From: Rariloculus sp965263005
Lineage (GTDB): Bacteria > Pseudomonadota > Gammaproteobacteria > Steroidobacterales > Rariloculaceae
Reading direction: 5' to 3'
Assembly (NCBI RefSeq): GCF_965263005.1
Contig: NZ_OZ253579.1
Location: 2,604,001 to 2,668,000, forward strand
DNA length: 64,000 bases
Positions 51,820 through 61,175 of this stretch are shown here, one piece after another (the first letter of the stretch is position 1; each line of letters starts with the position of its first letter). Made by a program: the position numbers and the translations under genes. The notes beneath the pieces were generated by a model. The model was not told the origin of the DNA, did not search any database, and was given only the letters and a program-made list of their open reading frames with translations.

Positions 51820-54321
51820 GTGAGCAGGGGCTGCTATCCGACCGTTTTGGTCGCATTGCTGCTGGTATCCGCACCCATCCAGTCCCAAACGCCCACGGGC
51901 GCCGACGCGGCGACCCTCGAGGAAGTCGTCGTTGTCGGAACCCGGCGGGGCACCGAATCCACCAGCGGTCTCGCCATACCCGTCGACATCCTAAACGCGG
52001 AACAACTGGGCGGCCGGGGCGACATGCTCGACATGTTGACCGCCCGCGTTCCTTCATACAACGTCAACCGGGAGCCCATCAGCGATGCGGCGACGCTGGT
52101 GCGACCCGCCAACCTGCGCGGGTTGCCCGCCGACAGCACGCTGATTCTCGTCAACGGCAAGCGGCGTCACCGTGGGGCTGTCATCGGCGAGTTCGTCTCG
52201 GGCATCAACAAGGGCGCCCAAGGTGTGGATATCGTGCCCCTGATTCCCATCGCCTTGCAGCGGGTCGAGGTACTTCGCGACGGAGCCTCGGCCCAATACG
52301 GTTCCGACGCTATCGCCGGGGTGATCAACTTCGTCCTTGAGGACGATCCCGAGGTGCGGCGCATGCAATTGCAGTACGGGTCCACTTTCGTCGGCGACGG
52401 CGATCAAGTGACCGCTTCCGGCGCCTTCGGAACCCGTCTCGGCCGTGACGGGTTCGCCACGATCAGTCTCGAACTCAAGGACAGTGCGCCGACCAGCCGC
52501 GGTTCCCAGGACCCGCAGGCCACCTACCTGATCGAGAACGGCTATACGTCGGTTGCCGATCCCGTGGTCATCTGGGGCTCGCCGGAGGTCAAGAACGACT
52601 TCAAGGTCCTGGTCAATGCCGCGGCGGAAGCCGGTGTCGGCGAGTTGTACGGCTTCGGCGGCTGGTCCGGCCGTGACGTGGACGGCAGCTTCTTCTATCG
52701 CAATCCGAACGGCCGCAAGGGCGTGTTCCTCGGCGGCGACGGTAACCTGCTGGTGGCCGACCTGACGCCGGACAACGACATCGCCTGCCGGACCGTGCCC
52801 GTGGTCGAGGGCTTGGCGGGGCCCGAGGCGTTGACCGCCGTCATCGCCGATCCGGACTGCTTCGTATACAACGAATGGTTTCCAGGCGGGTTCACGCCGC
52901 GCTTCGGTGGTGAAGTTGCGGATGCCTTCATCACCGGTGGCTGGCGCGGAGCCCGCGGTGACCTGAACTACGACTTCAGCCTGTCGGCGGGGCGTAACGA
53001 AGCCGTCTACCGGATCCGCAATACGGTCAACGCGTCGTACGGGCCGAACACGCCGACGAATTTCGATCTGGGCGCACAGGTTCAGTTCGAGCGCGTCGCC
53101 AACGCAGACTTCACCTTGCCCGTGGATATCGGCGCGGCATCGGATCTCAACGTTGCCTTTGGCGCCCAGTACCACGAGGAAGTCTTCGAAATCGTGGCCG
53201 GCGACACGGAATCGTGGGCGCCCGGCGGGTTCGAGGATCAGGGGTTTTCCGTCGGCTCCAACGGGTTCCAGGGCTTCAGCGCCGACGTGGCGGGACGGTT
53301 CAGCCGCGACAGTTACTCCGCGTATCTGGACCTGGAGGTGGACGCGACCGACGCCTGGCTTGTCTCCGGTGCGCTGCGCTACGAACAGTTCAGCGATTTC
53401 GGCAGTACCGCCAATGGCAAGCTGGCGAGCCGCTTCAGCTTTACGGACGACTTCGCCCTGCGCTTCGCCGCAAGTACCGGTTTCCGGGCACCCTCCATCG
53501 GCCAGAGCAGTCTGCGCCGGGCGGCCACGGTTGTCGTCGATGGCCAGTTGGCGGAATCGCTGACCCTGCCGCCCACCAACCCGGTGGCGATGCTCAAGGG
53601 CGGCCGGCAGTTGCAGCCCGAGGAATCGGTCAACCTGAGTCTCGGCGCGGTGTTCTCGCTGGGCCCGGTCGATATTTCCCTGGACTGGTTCCGCATCGCG
53701 GTCGATGACCGTATCGCCCTGACGCAGCAATCCCTCAATGACAGGGACCGCGCGGATCTCATCGCCGCCAATATCATCGGCGCCGAGACCGTGACCGCGG
53801 TGTCGTTTTTTGTCAACGACATCGAGACCGAGACCACCGGCGCCGATCTGGTGGTCGACACGGGGTTCGACTGGGCCGGTGGCCGCGCCAACCTCACGCT
53901 GGCCGGCAACGTCACCCGCACCAGGGTGCTCGAACGTGGCGCGACGCTGTCAGCGGCGGGTGCACGGGAACTGGAAGACGCCCTGCCGGACACGCGGACG
54001 GCGCTGACCTTCGACTATGCCCGCGGCTCATGGAACGGTCTGGTGCGGATTAACCACTACGACGATGTGTACGAGCATCTGTTCAACTGCGAGACCTGCC
54101 CCATCACCACGGATGCATTGACCGTCGTGGATGCGGAGCTGTCGTGGTCGATGTCGAGCACTTACGCGCTGACCCTGGGCATCGTCAATCTGCTCGACAA
54201 GCAGCCCGACGAGCATCAGTTCGCCGGTGTGGCGGGATACCTGGGAGCGGATTTCCCGCTGAACCACCCGAGTGGTTTCAACGGCGGCAGCTACTATCTG
54301 CGTCTGGACGCGACGTTCTGA
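51820..54321 (+). CDS. TonB-dependent receptor
   Basis: 833 residues from GTG 51820 (AGGAG nine bases upstream). Signal peptide (PTVLVALLLVSAPIQSQ), a TonB-box-like EEVVVVGTR (~29-37), the plug (~40-175) with LRGLPADSTLILVNGKRRHR, PIALQRVEVLRDGASAQYGS and DAIAGVINFVLEDDP, then a 22-strand-type barrel with CTD motif GFRAPSIGQSSLRR and the terminal GSYYLRLDATF. It takes up a siderophore or other large nutrient across the outer membrane. No Fur box was recognised, so the substrate is open; its neighbour is the FAD monooxygenase on the opposite strand. Confidence 0.94.
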   Translation: MSRGCYPTVLVALLLVSAPIQSQTPTGADAATLEEVVVVGTRRGTESTSGLAIPVDILNAEQLGGRGDMLDMLTARVPSYNVNREPISDAATLVRPANLRGLPADSTLILVNGKRRHRGAVIGEFVSGINKGAQGVDIVPLIPIALQRVEVLRDGASAQYGSDAIAGVINFVLEDDPEVRRMQLQYGSTFVGDGDQVTASGAFGTRLGRDGFATISLELKDSAPTSRGSQDPQATYLIENGYTSVADPVVIWGSPEVKNDFKVLVNAAAEAGVGELYGFGGWSGRDVDGSFFYRNPNGRKGVFLGGDGNLLVADLTPDNDIACRTVPVVEGLAGPEALTAVIADPDCFVYNEWFPGGFTPRFGGEVADAFITGGWRGARGDLNYDFSLSAGRNEAVYRIRNTVNASYGPNTPTNFDLGAQVQFERVANADFTLPVDIGAASDLNVAFGAQYHEEVFEIVAGDTESWAPGGFEDQGFSVGSNGFQGFSADVAGRFSRDSYSAYLDLEVDATDAWLVSGALRYEQFSDFGSTANGKLASRFSFTDDFALRFAASTGFRAPSIGQSSLRRAATVVVDGQLAESLTLPPTNPVAMLKGGRQLQPEESVNLSLGAVFSLGPVDISLDWFRIAVDDRIALTQQSLNDRDRADLIAANIIGAETVTAVSFFVNDIETETTGADLVVDTGFDWAGGRANLTLAGNVTRTRVLERGATLSAAGARELEDALPDTRTALTFDYARGSWNGLVRINHYDDVYEHLFNCETCPITTDALTVVDAELSWSMSSTYALTLGIVNLLDKQPDEHQFAGVAGYLGADFPLNHPSGFNGGSYYLRLDATF

Positions 54322-54712
54322 CCTCAGGCGCGTTCAGCCGCCGCCTATGGTCACCCTCAAGGGCTGCCGCACCGGTGGGCACTTCATTCGGCTTCACTCC
54401 TCCCGTGCCGCGCGACTGCGCGACCATTCTGCTCGTCATACTCCGTTAGCTCAGTCCGTTAGCCCGCTAACGGTTACCAGCTAACAGTTAGCACTGCCTC
54501 ATTCTCAGCTTTATCGCGTCGGTAGGGGCATTCCGTCAAAAGCACATGACGCTCGGGAGGCTCGGCAAATCATCGGATAACGCATATGATTGCCAACCGC
54601 TGGCAAGCTGATCGCCGCGGCTCCAACACGGAATCTCCGGGGTGATCGGCCTGCCGCTCTTTTTTTGAAATCGTCACATCTTTGTCGATTCCGACCGGGA
54701 AGGCATTCGCCA
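54322..54712. other. Intergenic region with a cluster of GTTAGC/GCTAAC motifs
   Basis: Five copies of GTTAGC or its complement GCTAAC lie in 54443-54492, including the perfect inverted repeat CCGTTAGC-cc-GCTAACGG (54456-54473) and GCTAAC-a-GTTAGC (54480-54492). The first could be a terminator for the TonB receptor gene, though no T-run follows; the arrangement also fits an operator array 220 bases before the ABC transporter. Confidence 0.6.
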
Positions 54713-55690
54713 ATGGATACTGCCATTCAGATGACCGGCGTCACCAAGACGTTCGGCAATATGACCGCAGTAGAGAGCCTGGATCTCCGGGTGCCGCGGG
54801 GTGGGCTTTATGGATTCATCGGACCCAACGGCGCGGGCAAGACGACCTCGATCCGGATGATCATGTCGATCCTGTTTCCCGATTCGGGCGAAATCTCGGT
54901 CCTGGGCCATCCGTCCGCCCTGGACGCCAAGGACCGGATCGGATACCTGCCCGAAGAGAGAGGCGTCTACAAGAAAATGAAGGTTCGCGCCTTCCTGCGA
55001 TACCTCGCGCGTCTCAAGGGTTGGCACGGAACCGACCTCGACCAGCGCATTTCCGAATGGTTGGAGCGCGTCGGTCTCCGTGGAACCGAGTTCAAGCGCT
55101 GCGACGAGCTTTCGAAGGGGATGTCCCAAAAACTTCAGTTCGTATCAGCCGTGATTCACAAGCCGGACCTGCTGATCCTGGACGAACCGTTTAGCGGTCT
55201 GGATCCGATCAGCATGAGGATGCTTCGGAACCTGATCCTCGAGGAGCACGAACGAGGCGCCACCATACTGTTCTCCACACACGTCATGCCCCAGGCTGAG
55301 GAGATCTGCGAGCACATCATCATGGTCCACAAGGGCCGGAAGGTCCTGGACGACGAGATTTCCGTGATCCGCAGTCAGTTCGATCCTCGAGCGATTCAGT
55401 TCGAGCCGCTCGATCCCCAAGCCGACACAACGACCCTGGCGTCGTTGCCTGATGTGGTTAGCGTCCAGGGTAACGACCAGGGACTGGAGATCATGCTACG
55501 GGAAGGGACGGATCCGGCCACGGCGATGCGCGGTATTCTGGATACCGTTCCTGCAGCGCGCATTGAGCTTTTCCGCCCGCGACTCGAGGACGTGTTCGTT
55601 CAGCTCGTGACAGACGGCACGTCGGACCAGGATGAGGAACAGCTCCGCGCAGAGCTGCAGGACGCCGAGGCGAAAGCGGCCACGGCATGA
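54713..55690 (+). CDS. ABC transporter ATP-binding protein (NatA-like)
   Basis: 325 residues from ATG 54713. Walker A FIGPNGAGKTTSIRMIMSIL (~37-56), Q-loop region GYLPEERGVYKKMKVRAFLR, signature LSKGMSQKLQFVSAVIHKPD, Walker B LLILDEPFSGLDPISMRML, H-loop ATILFSTHVMPQAEEI. The C-terminal extension (~225-325) is typical of ABC-2-type exporters such as NatA. It overlaps the permease gene by four bases (ATGA). Confidence 0.95.
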   Translation: MDTAIQMTGVTKTFGNMTAVESLDLRVPRGGLYGFIGPNGAGKTTSIRMIMSILFPDSGEISVLGHPSALDAKDRIGYLPEERGVYKKMKVRAFLRYLARLKGWHGTDLDQRISEWLERVGLRGTEFKRCDELSKGMSQKLQFVSAVIHKPDLLILDEPFSGLDPISMRMLRNLILEEHERGATILFSTHVMPQAEEICEHIIMVHKGRKVLDDEISVIRSQFDPRAIQFEPLDPQADTTTLASLPDVVSVQGNDQGLEIMLREGTDPATAMRGILDTVPAARIELFRPRLEDVFVQLVTDGTSDQDEEQLRAELQDAEAKAATA

Positions 55691-57051
55691 AACGTATTTT
55701 CTGGATCGCGCGCCGTGATTTCCTGGCCGTGTTGACCAGCACGGGGTTCATCATCGGATTGCTGGTCATACCGACCATGCTGGGGCTGGTGTTCGTCTTC
55801 GCCCCTCGAATCTTCAACGACCAGAATTTCCAGATCGAAGGCGAGTACGCAATCGTGGATCCCACCGATCTGGTTTTTCACGAATTGGTTGCGGCACTTG
55901 ATCCTGAAGTGATCGCGCGCCGGCGCCTGGAAGAGTTTCGCGTCGGTCTGGCCCAGGCGCCTGAGACGGTTCGCGACGTCGCCGAGGCTGTGCAGTCAAT
56001 GGAAGAATCTCTCGGACCGGCGCCGAATGTCCGATTGATCGACCTGCCGGCCGACACGGATATCGAAGCCGAAAAGGTCTGGCTGAACGAAGAAGGAGAT
56101 GGACTGCGTCACACCGCACTGATCGTGATTCACGAGAACGCCGTCGTCGCAACCGAGCCGGAATCGGAATTTGGAACTTACGACCTGTTTGTGCCGCCAG
56201 GCCTCGATGACCGGGACCTGGAATTCATGCACAGCAGCATCCGGGAAGCGATCATCAACGCGCGAGTTTCGGCACAGTCCCTGGAACGAGCCATGATCGA
56301 CTCCATCGTCCGCGTGCCACGGCAGCGTTCCACCACGGTCAGCCCGGACGCCGAGCGCCAGACAGTGGGTGGCTTCAACTTCATTTTGCCGGTCGCGTTC
56401 ATGATGCTGATGTTCATGGGGATCATGACCGGCGGGGGGACGATGCTGACTTCGACGATCGAGGAGAAATCGAGCCGTGTCGTTGAAATCCTTCTGTCGG
56501 CCGTATCGCCAATGGAACTCATGGCCGGAAAGCTGTTGGGAAGCATCTCCCTTGCCCTGGTCGCGATGAGCCTGTACATCCTGATCGGCCTGGCGTTGCT
56601 GTCGACTTTTTCATTGTTCGGCCTTCTCGATATCTGGTTGATCCCCTATCTCCTGATCTTCTTCCTGATTGGTTTCCTTGTCATCGGATCCCTGATGCTG
56701 GCGATAGGCGCTGCCGTCAACGAGATGAGCGAGGCGCAGTCACTGCAGATGCCGCTGATGATGATCGTCATGATCCCATGGTTCATCTGGCCAGCAGTTT
56801 CCCGCGACCCCAACTCCACACTATCCGTGGTGGTGAGCTTTTTTCCTCCCATCAATTCATTCGGGATGTTGCTGCGGATGGCGTCGAGTCAACCACCGCC
56901 GTGGTGGCAGGTGTGGCTGTCGATCGGCGTGGGCGCGGCGTCGGTGGTCGGCGCCATTTGGGTGGCTGCGAAAGTGTTCCGGATCGGGTTGCTGATGCAC
57001 GGGAAACCGCCGAACCTGAAGACGTTGCTGAGGTGGATTCGGGCGGCTTGA
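55687..57051 (+). CDS. ABC-2 type permease (NatB-like)
   Basis: 454 residues. An N-terminal membrane helix (FLAVLTSTGFIIGLLVIPTM) is followed by a ~160-residue extracytoplasmic domain and five more helices, with the conserved IEEKSSRVVEILLSAVSPME and LMAGKLLGSISLALVAMSLY of the ABC-2 NatB group. With its ATPase it exports an unknown substrate (Na+ in the namesake; drugs or lipids elsewhere). Confidence 0.93.
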   Translation: MKRIFWIARRDFLAVLTSTGFIIGLLVIPTMLGLVFVFAPRIFNDQNFQIEGEYAIVDPTDLVFHELVAALDPEVIARRRLEEFRVGLAQAPETVRDVAEAVQSMEESLGPAPNVRLIDLPADTDIEAEKVWLNEEGDGLRHTALIVIHENAVVATEPESEFGTYDLFVPPGLDDRDLEFMHSSIREAIINARVSAQSLERAMIDSIVRVPRQRSTTVSPDAERQTVGGFNFILPVAFMMLMFMGIMTGGGTMLTSTIEEKSSRVVEILLSAVSPMELMAGKLLGSISLALVAMSLYILIGLALLSTFSLFGLLDIWLIPYLLIFFLIGFLVIGSLMLAIGAAVNEMSEAQSLQMPLMMIVMIPWFIWPAVSRDPNSTLSVVVSFFPPINSFGMLLRMASSQPPPWWQVWLSIGVGAASVVGAIWVAAKVFRIGLLMHGKPPNLKTLLRWIRAA

Positions 57052-57178
57052 AGTCGCGAATCTCCAGCCACGACGACCAAGGGTAGTCTGACCAGCGCGG
57101 GCAAGTTAGACTTCTTTTCGTCAAGCGGCTCGTAAGTTAAAGAACAACTCCCGCGTCGACATCGGGGTATCCTGCAAG

Positions 57179-58555
57179 GTGTTTCTCAAGACCGCGGCTC
57201 GTGCACTGGAGCCTAGCGAGCAACCGTCGGGTCCGAGAGGGCTGCCGTATTTCGGCTGTCTGGACTCGCTGTTACGCGATCCGATGGTGTTTTGGTCATG
57301 GGTCGCGAACAGCTACGGCGGGATCGCCAGGGTGCCGCTGAAGGGCCGGCATGTATACCTGGTCTCCGATCCTGACCTGGTCTACGAGTTGCTCGTCACC
57401 AACCGGCGCCGTTATCGCAAGAACATCCGCTATAAGGCCGCCGTCGATACTTTCGGTGAAGGGGTGCTCTTGTCCGAGGGCGATACCTGGAACAGGCAGC
57501 GCCTCATGACGCAGCCAGCGTTCAAGGGCCAATACGTTCGCGCCCAGGTTCCAGCCATGGCTGCCATCACGACACGATTTCTCGACGTGTGGGCCGGTGC
57601 CGCATCGAACGGGCGCCTGACGCGCGACGTCGAGGCCGAGTTTCTGAAGTTGACGCAAACACTCGCGGGCCACTACCTGATGGGGCCGGGCTTTGCCGCG
57701 ATTGACGAGCCCTTCCACGCGGCTGCCCTCGCCATCAAGAACAATTGGCCCATCCCCCCGCGCAGCGTCCTGGCGCTTTACAAACCGAAGAGCAAGAAGC
57801 GGCAGACCCGGTTGGCGGCTGCGCTCGGCACTGCGGACGCCTGCATCCGCGAGTATCTGGACGCACAGAAAAAGACCGACTTCGCCGACGCCGGTGTCCT
57901 GGGCCTGCTCGTCCGCAAGAGTCGCGAGCAAGGCGACGAGTACGATGCCAAGGCGTTACGCGACCAGTTCATGAGCTTGTTCTTCGCCGGGCATGAGACG
58001 TCGGCCATGACGCTCACCTGGGCCCATTACCTGCTGTGGAAGCATGGCGACGCACGCGTGAACCTGAAAAAGGAGGTCGATTCCGTGCTCGGTACGCGCC
58101 AACCGACGGCCGCCGATCTGGATCGACTCACGTATACGGAGTGCGTCCTCAATGAAACCCTGCGGCTCTACTCACCGATCCATTCCCTGTCTCGGGTCGC
58201 ACTGGAAGACGATACGATCGGGGGTTACACGATCCCCGCGGGCGCGATGATTTACGTATCGCTGTACGCGATTCATCGGCTGCCGGAGCTCTGGCCGGAC
58301 CCGGACGAATTCGATCCCGGGCGTTTCTTGCCGGAGCGTTCCGAGGGGCGACCGCGCTTCGCATTCATTCCTTTTGCCGCCGGTCACCGCAATTGTATCG
58401 GCGCGACGATGGCGGTCTCGGAGCTCAAGCTCGTGCTGGCACTCATAGCGCAGCGTTTCAACCTCGATTTGGCGCGAGGGCACAAGGTGCGCACGTCGGC
58501 CGAGACAACCATGCGGCCGCGGTTCGGGATGCGCATGACGATCCAGGAGGCATAG
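57179..58555 (+). CDS. Cytochrome P450
   Basis: 458 residues from GTG 57179. I-helix oxygen-binding motif LFFAGHETSAMTLTWAHYLL (~264-283), ExxR in LNETLRLYSPIHSL, and the haem loop FIPFAAGHRNCIGATMAVSE with the cysteine ligand (~390-409). Its length and motifs suit a soluble class I/CYP102-like or fatty-acid-hydroxylating bacterial P450; no fused reductase, and no ferredoxin gene nearby. The methyltransferase starts 2 bases after its stop, so they form an operon. Confidence 0.95.
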   Translation: MFLKTAARALEPSEQPSGPRGLPYFGCLDSLLRDPMVFWSWVANSYGGIARVPLKGRHVYLVSDPDLVYELLVTNRRRYRKNIRYKAAVDTFGEGVLLSEGDTWNRQRLMTQPAFKGQYVRAQVPAMAAITTRFLDVWAGAASNGRLTRDVEAEFLKLTQTLAGHYLMGPGFAAIDEPFHAAALAIKNNWPIPPRSVLALYKPKSKKRQTRLAAALGTADACIREYLDAQKKTDFADAGVLGLLVRKSREQGDEYDAKALRDQFMSLFFAGHETSAMTLTWAHYLLWKHGDARVNLKKEVDSVLGTRQPTAADLDRLTYTECVLNETLRLYSPIHSLSRVALEDDTIGGYTIPAGAMIYVSLYAIHRLPELWPDPDEFDPGRFLPERSEGRPRFAFIPFAAGHRNCIGATMAVSELKLVLALIAQRFNLDLARGHKVRTSAETTMRPRFGMRMTIQEA

Positions 58556-58557
58556 GG

Positions 58558-59307
58558 GTGGCGAGCGAGTCCGCAAGCAGCGGTGTCGCGGCCTATTACG
58601 ACAAGGCAGCCGCCAAGGTGCCGCAGTTCACAGTGCTCAACTATGGTTTCAGCTCGGAGCCGGAGGATAGCTGCGTACCGGCCGGTCATGCCGAGTTCTA
58701 TTGCCTGCGCCTCTACGAGCACACCGTTCGCGACGTGAATCTGGCAGGCAAGGACGTGCTCGAGGTGAGCTGCGGACGCGGCGGCGGCGCCAGTTTTCTC
58801 TTTCGGACCTTCGCGCCACGCAGCTATGTGGGCATCGACGTGAGTCGCGAGAATATCCGCATGGCGCGACAGCGCTGCGACGGGCCGCAGTTTCAAATCG
58901 GCGATGCCGAAGCGCTCGAGTTCGAGCCGCAGCGATTCGACGTTGTCATCAATATCGAGGCGTCGCACCTGTACGAGGACCGCCGAGCCTTCTTTGCTGA
59001 AGCATTCCGCGTGTTGAAGCCGGGCGGTCACTTCTGTTACACGGACGGCTATTGGGCCGATGACGACTGCAGCGAAGAGCTTCGCGCGGCGGGCTTCCTG
59101 CTCGAGGAGCGACTTGAAATCACGAGTAACGTCATCCGTTCGCTCGAGCTCGACAACGAACGCAAGGAGAATCTTTTCGACACGCTCGGCGATGCCGAGC
59201 TTGTTCGCGAATACAAGGATTGGGGCGGGATCGTCGGCTTTCGTGCCTGGCGTCGCTTCGTCGAGGGCAAGACGCGATACTTTTCACATCGCCTCAAACG
59301 GCCCTGA
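58558..59307 (+). CDS. SAM-dependent methyltransferase
   Basis: 249 residues from GTG 58558 (ggagg 13 bases upstream). Motif I DVLEVSCGRGGGASFLFRTF (~64-83), acidic strand-2 end YVGIDVSRENIRMARQRC, motif II-like FDVVINIEASHLYEDRRAFF and motif III LKPGGHFCYTDGYWADDD. The NYGFSS segment (~28-33) and overall layout resemble small-molecule methyltransferases (geranyl/phthiotriol-type O- or C-methyltransferases). Coupled to the P450, it probably acts on the same compound. Confidence 0.9.
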   Translation: MASESASSGVAAYYDKAAAKVPQFTVLNYGFSSEPEDSCVPAGHAEFYCLRLYEHTVRDVNLAGKDVLEVSCGRGGGASFLFRTFAPRSYVGIDVSRENIRMARQRCDGPQFQIGDAEALEFEPQRFDVVINIEASHLYEDRRAFFAEAFRVLKPGGHFCYTDGYWADDDCSEELRAAGFLLEERLEITSNVIRSLELDNERKENLFDTLGDAELVREYKDWGGIVGFRAWRRFVEGKTRYFSHRLKRP

Positions 59308-59463
59308 GACGCGACAGACGCGTCACACCCGGAACGCCGTCTTCGGCAGGTCCAAAAGAGACCGAAGCCGTCTGAAACTATGGCTTCACTGCGATTTCTG
59401 GTAGTTTCACCTGCAATCGCCCAGACACCGCCGGCAAGACGGCAAGCATGCAGGGAGCCGACG

Positions 59464-60318
59464 ATGCTCATGTCCACACGACCATGCCTGTTCCTGGTGC
59501 TGGCCGCACTGGCTGCGCCGCCGGCGTTAGCGCAAGACGGCCCCACGCCGCCCGAAACTCCGCGCATCTATATCTTCGACAACGGCGCGATCAGGGGTCT
59601 CAATCCCGAACTCTTCAACTTTAGCGCAGACGAGCTCGCGGAGCCGGATCTCGTCAATATCTCCTACCTGATCGCGCACCCGAACGGCACATTGATGTTC
59701 GACGCAGGCGCCGTTCCCGACAGCGAATTCGAGGGCCACGAGGGCCCGGTCGTCGAGGGCACCATGTCGGCCACACAGCCGCTGCGACCCCAGCTCGAAG
59801 CAGCCGGTTACTCGCCGGACGATGTCACCTACTTCGCCCTCTCCCACTACCACTCCGATCACACCGCGAACGCCAACGATTTCGCGGGCGCGACGTGGAT
59901 CGTGCAGGAGGCCGAGCGCGACTTCATGTTCGCCGACGATCCCGACGCCATCATCAATACGGAATCCTTCGGCGAGCTCGGCGACGCCGAAACCGTGATC
60001 CTCGACAACGAGGACTTCGACGTATTCGGCGACGGCAGTGTGATCGTGATGGCTACGCCAGGTCATACCCCGGGCCATCAGGTCGTCGCCGTGACACTCG
60101 CCAACTCAGGCACGATCGTGCTCGGCGGCGACCTTTATCACTACCCCGAGGAGATCACGACCGGGCGCGTGCCGACGTTCGAGTTCGATGCCGAGCAAAC
60201 GCACGCCTCGCGGGCGAAGATCCAGGCGTTTCTCGAGATGACGGGCGGAACGCTGTGGATCGAGCACGACATCGCGACGCACGCGCAGCTACCCAGATCG
60301 CCCGAATACGTGGACTGA
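59464..60318 (+). CDS. Exported metallo-beta-lactamase-fold hydrolase, lactonase-like
   Basis: 284 residues from ATG 59464 (GGGAG upstream). Signal peptide MLMSTRPCLFLVLAALAAPP, cut after ALA. The metal motif SHYHSDHTANANDF (HxHxDH, ~123-136), ATPGHTPGHQVVAVTLA and GGDLYHYPEEI supply the ligands of a dinuclear zinc site. The spacing after HxHxDH (IVQEAERDFMF) resembles AiiA/AttM-type N-acyl homoserine lactonases, though periplasmic members also hydrolyse other lactones. It follows the methyltransferase by 156 bases and precedes the cytochrome c gene. Confidence 0.88.
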   Translation: MLMSTRPCLFLVLAALAAPPALAQDGPTPPETPRIYIFDNGAIRGLNPELFNFSADELAEPDLVNISYLIAHPNGTLMFDAGAVPDSEFEGHEGPVVEGTMSATQPLRPQLEAAGYSPDDVTYFALSHYHSDHTANANDFAGATWIVQEAERDFMFADDPDAIINTESFGELGDAETVILDNEDFDVFGDGSVIVMATPGHTPGHQVVAVTLANSGTIVLGGDLYHYPEEITTGRVPTFEFDAEQTHASRAKIQAFLEMTGGTLWIEHDIATHAQLPRSPEYVD

Positions 60319-60362
60319 CCCGGCACCAACAAATGCGGCACAATTCAGAACGGAGACTGTGA

Positions 60363-61175
60363 ATGACTGACCTTGGAACCATCTCATCGCGTTTGTCTCA
60401 TCCGCGTCTCGTGCTGCCCGCGGCCGCGCTCATGGTCGCCCTCACGGCACCGGGCGGCGCGGAAGCTCAGGATAACGTCGGACGATATGAACAGACCGAC
60501 ATCGAGTACGGCGCTACGCTTTACAACATGCACTGCATCGCGTGCCATGGAGAAAATGGCGATCTGCTTCCGGAAATCAATCTGCGCACCGGCCGCTTCC
60601 CAAACTCCCCGAGCGACCGGGATCTCGGCGACAACATCAGGAACGGTCTGCCGGACACGGCCATGATTGCGACCGAATACACCGACTCCGAAGTCACGGC
60701 ACTCGTCGCTTACGTGCGCAACATCGGCAGCGTCGACCTCGACTCGATCCTGATCGGCGACCCAATCCGCGGCCAGGGGATATTCGAAGGGACCGGCGAA
60801 TGCGCGAGTTGTCATCGCGTCTTCGGACGCGGGCCGAGGGCAGCGCCTGACCTGAGCAACATCGGCGCGATACGCACCGCGTCACAACTGGAGCGGTCGC
60901 TCCTCGGCACGGCTGGGGCAACGATACCGATCAACCGCGCGGTACGCGTCGTGACGGCGGATGGAACCGCGATCAACGGCCGCAGGCTCAACGAGGATAC
61001 GTTCACGGTTCAGCTCGTCGACGAGAACGAGCGCCTCGTATCGTTGGAGAAGGCCACCCTCAACGAATACACAATCCTCGAAACCTCGGCGATGCCAGCC
61101 TACGCGGAGACCTTGAGCGACGACGAACGCGCCGACGTCCTCGCCTACCTCCTCTCGCTGAAAGGAATGAACTGA
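60363..61175 (+). CDS. Dihaem cytochrome c
   Basis: 270 residues. Signal peptide (LVLPAAALMVALTAPGGAEA, cleaved before QDNVG), then two c-type haem domains: MHCIACHGENGDLLPEI (CxxCH, ~58-62) and TGECASCHRVFGRGPRAAPD (~142-146), with candidate distal Met residues in DTAMIATEY and SAMPAYAETLSDDE. It is the likely electron acceptor for the PQQ dehydrogenase, whose ATG overlaps its stop by one base. Confidence 0.93.
   Translation: MTDLGTISSRLSHPRLVLPAAALMVALTAPGGAEAQDNVGRYEQTDIEYGATLYNMHCIACHGENGDLLPEINLRTGRFPNSPSDRDLGDNIRNGLPDTAMIATEYTDSEVTALVAYVRNIGSVDLDSILIGDPIRGQGIFEGTGECASCHRVFGRGPRAAPDLSNIGAIRTASQLERSLLGTAGATIPINRAVRVVTADGTAINGRRLNEDTFTVQLVDENERLVSLEKATLNEYTILETSAMPAYAETLSDDERADVLAYLLSLKGMN

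Noticed and set aside
52054..53730. Minus-strand frame of 558 codons
   Set aside because: Antisense to the TonB receptor gene; no family motifs.
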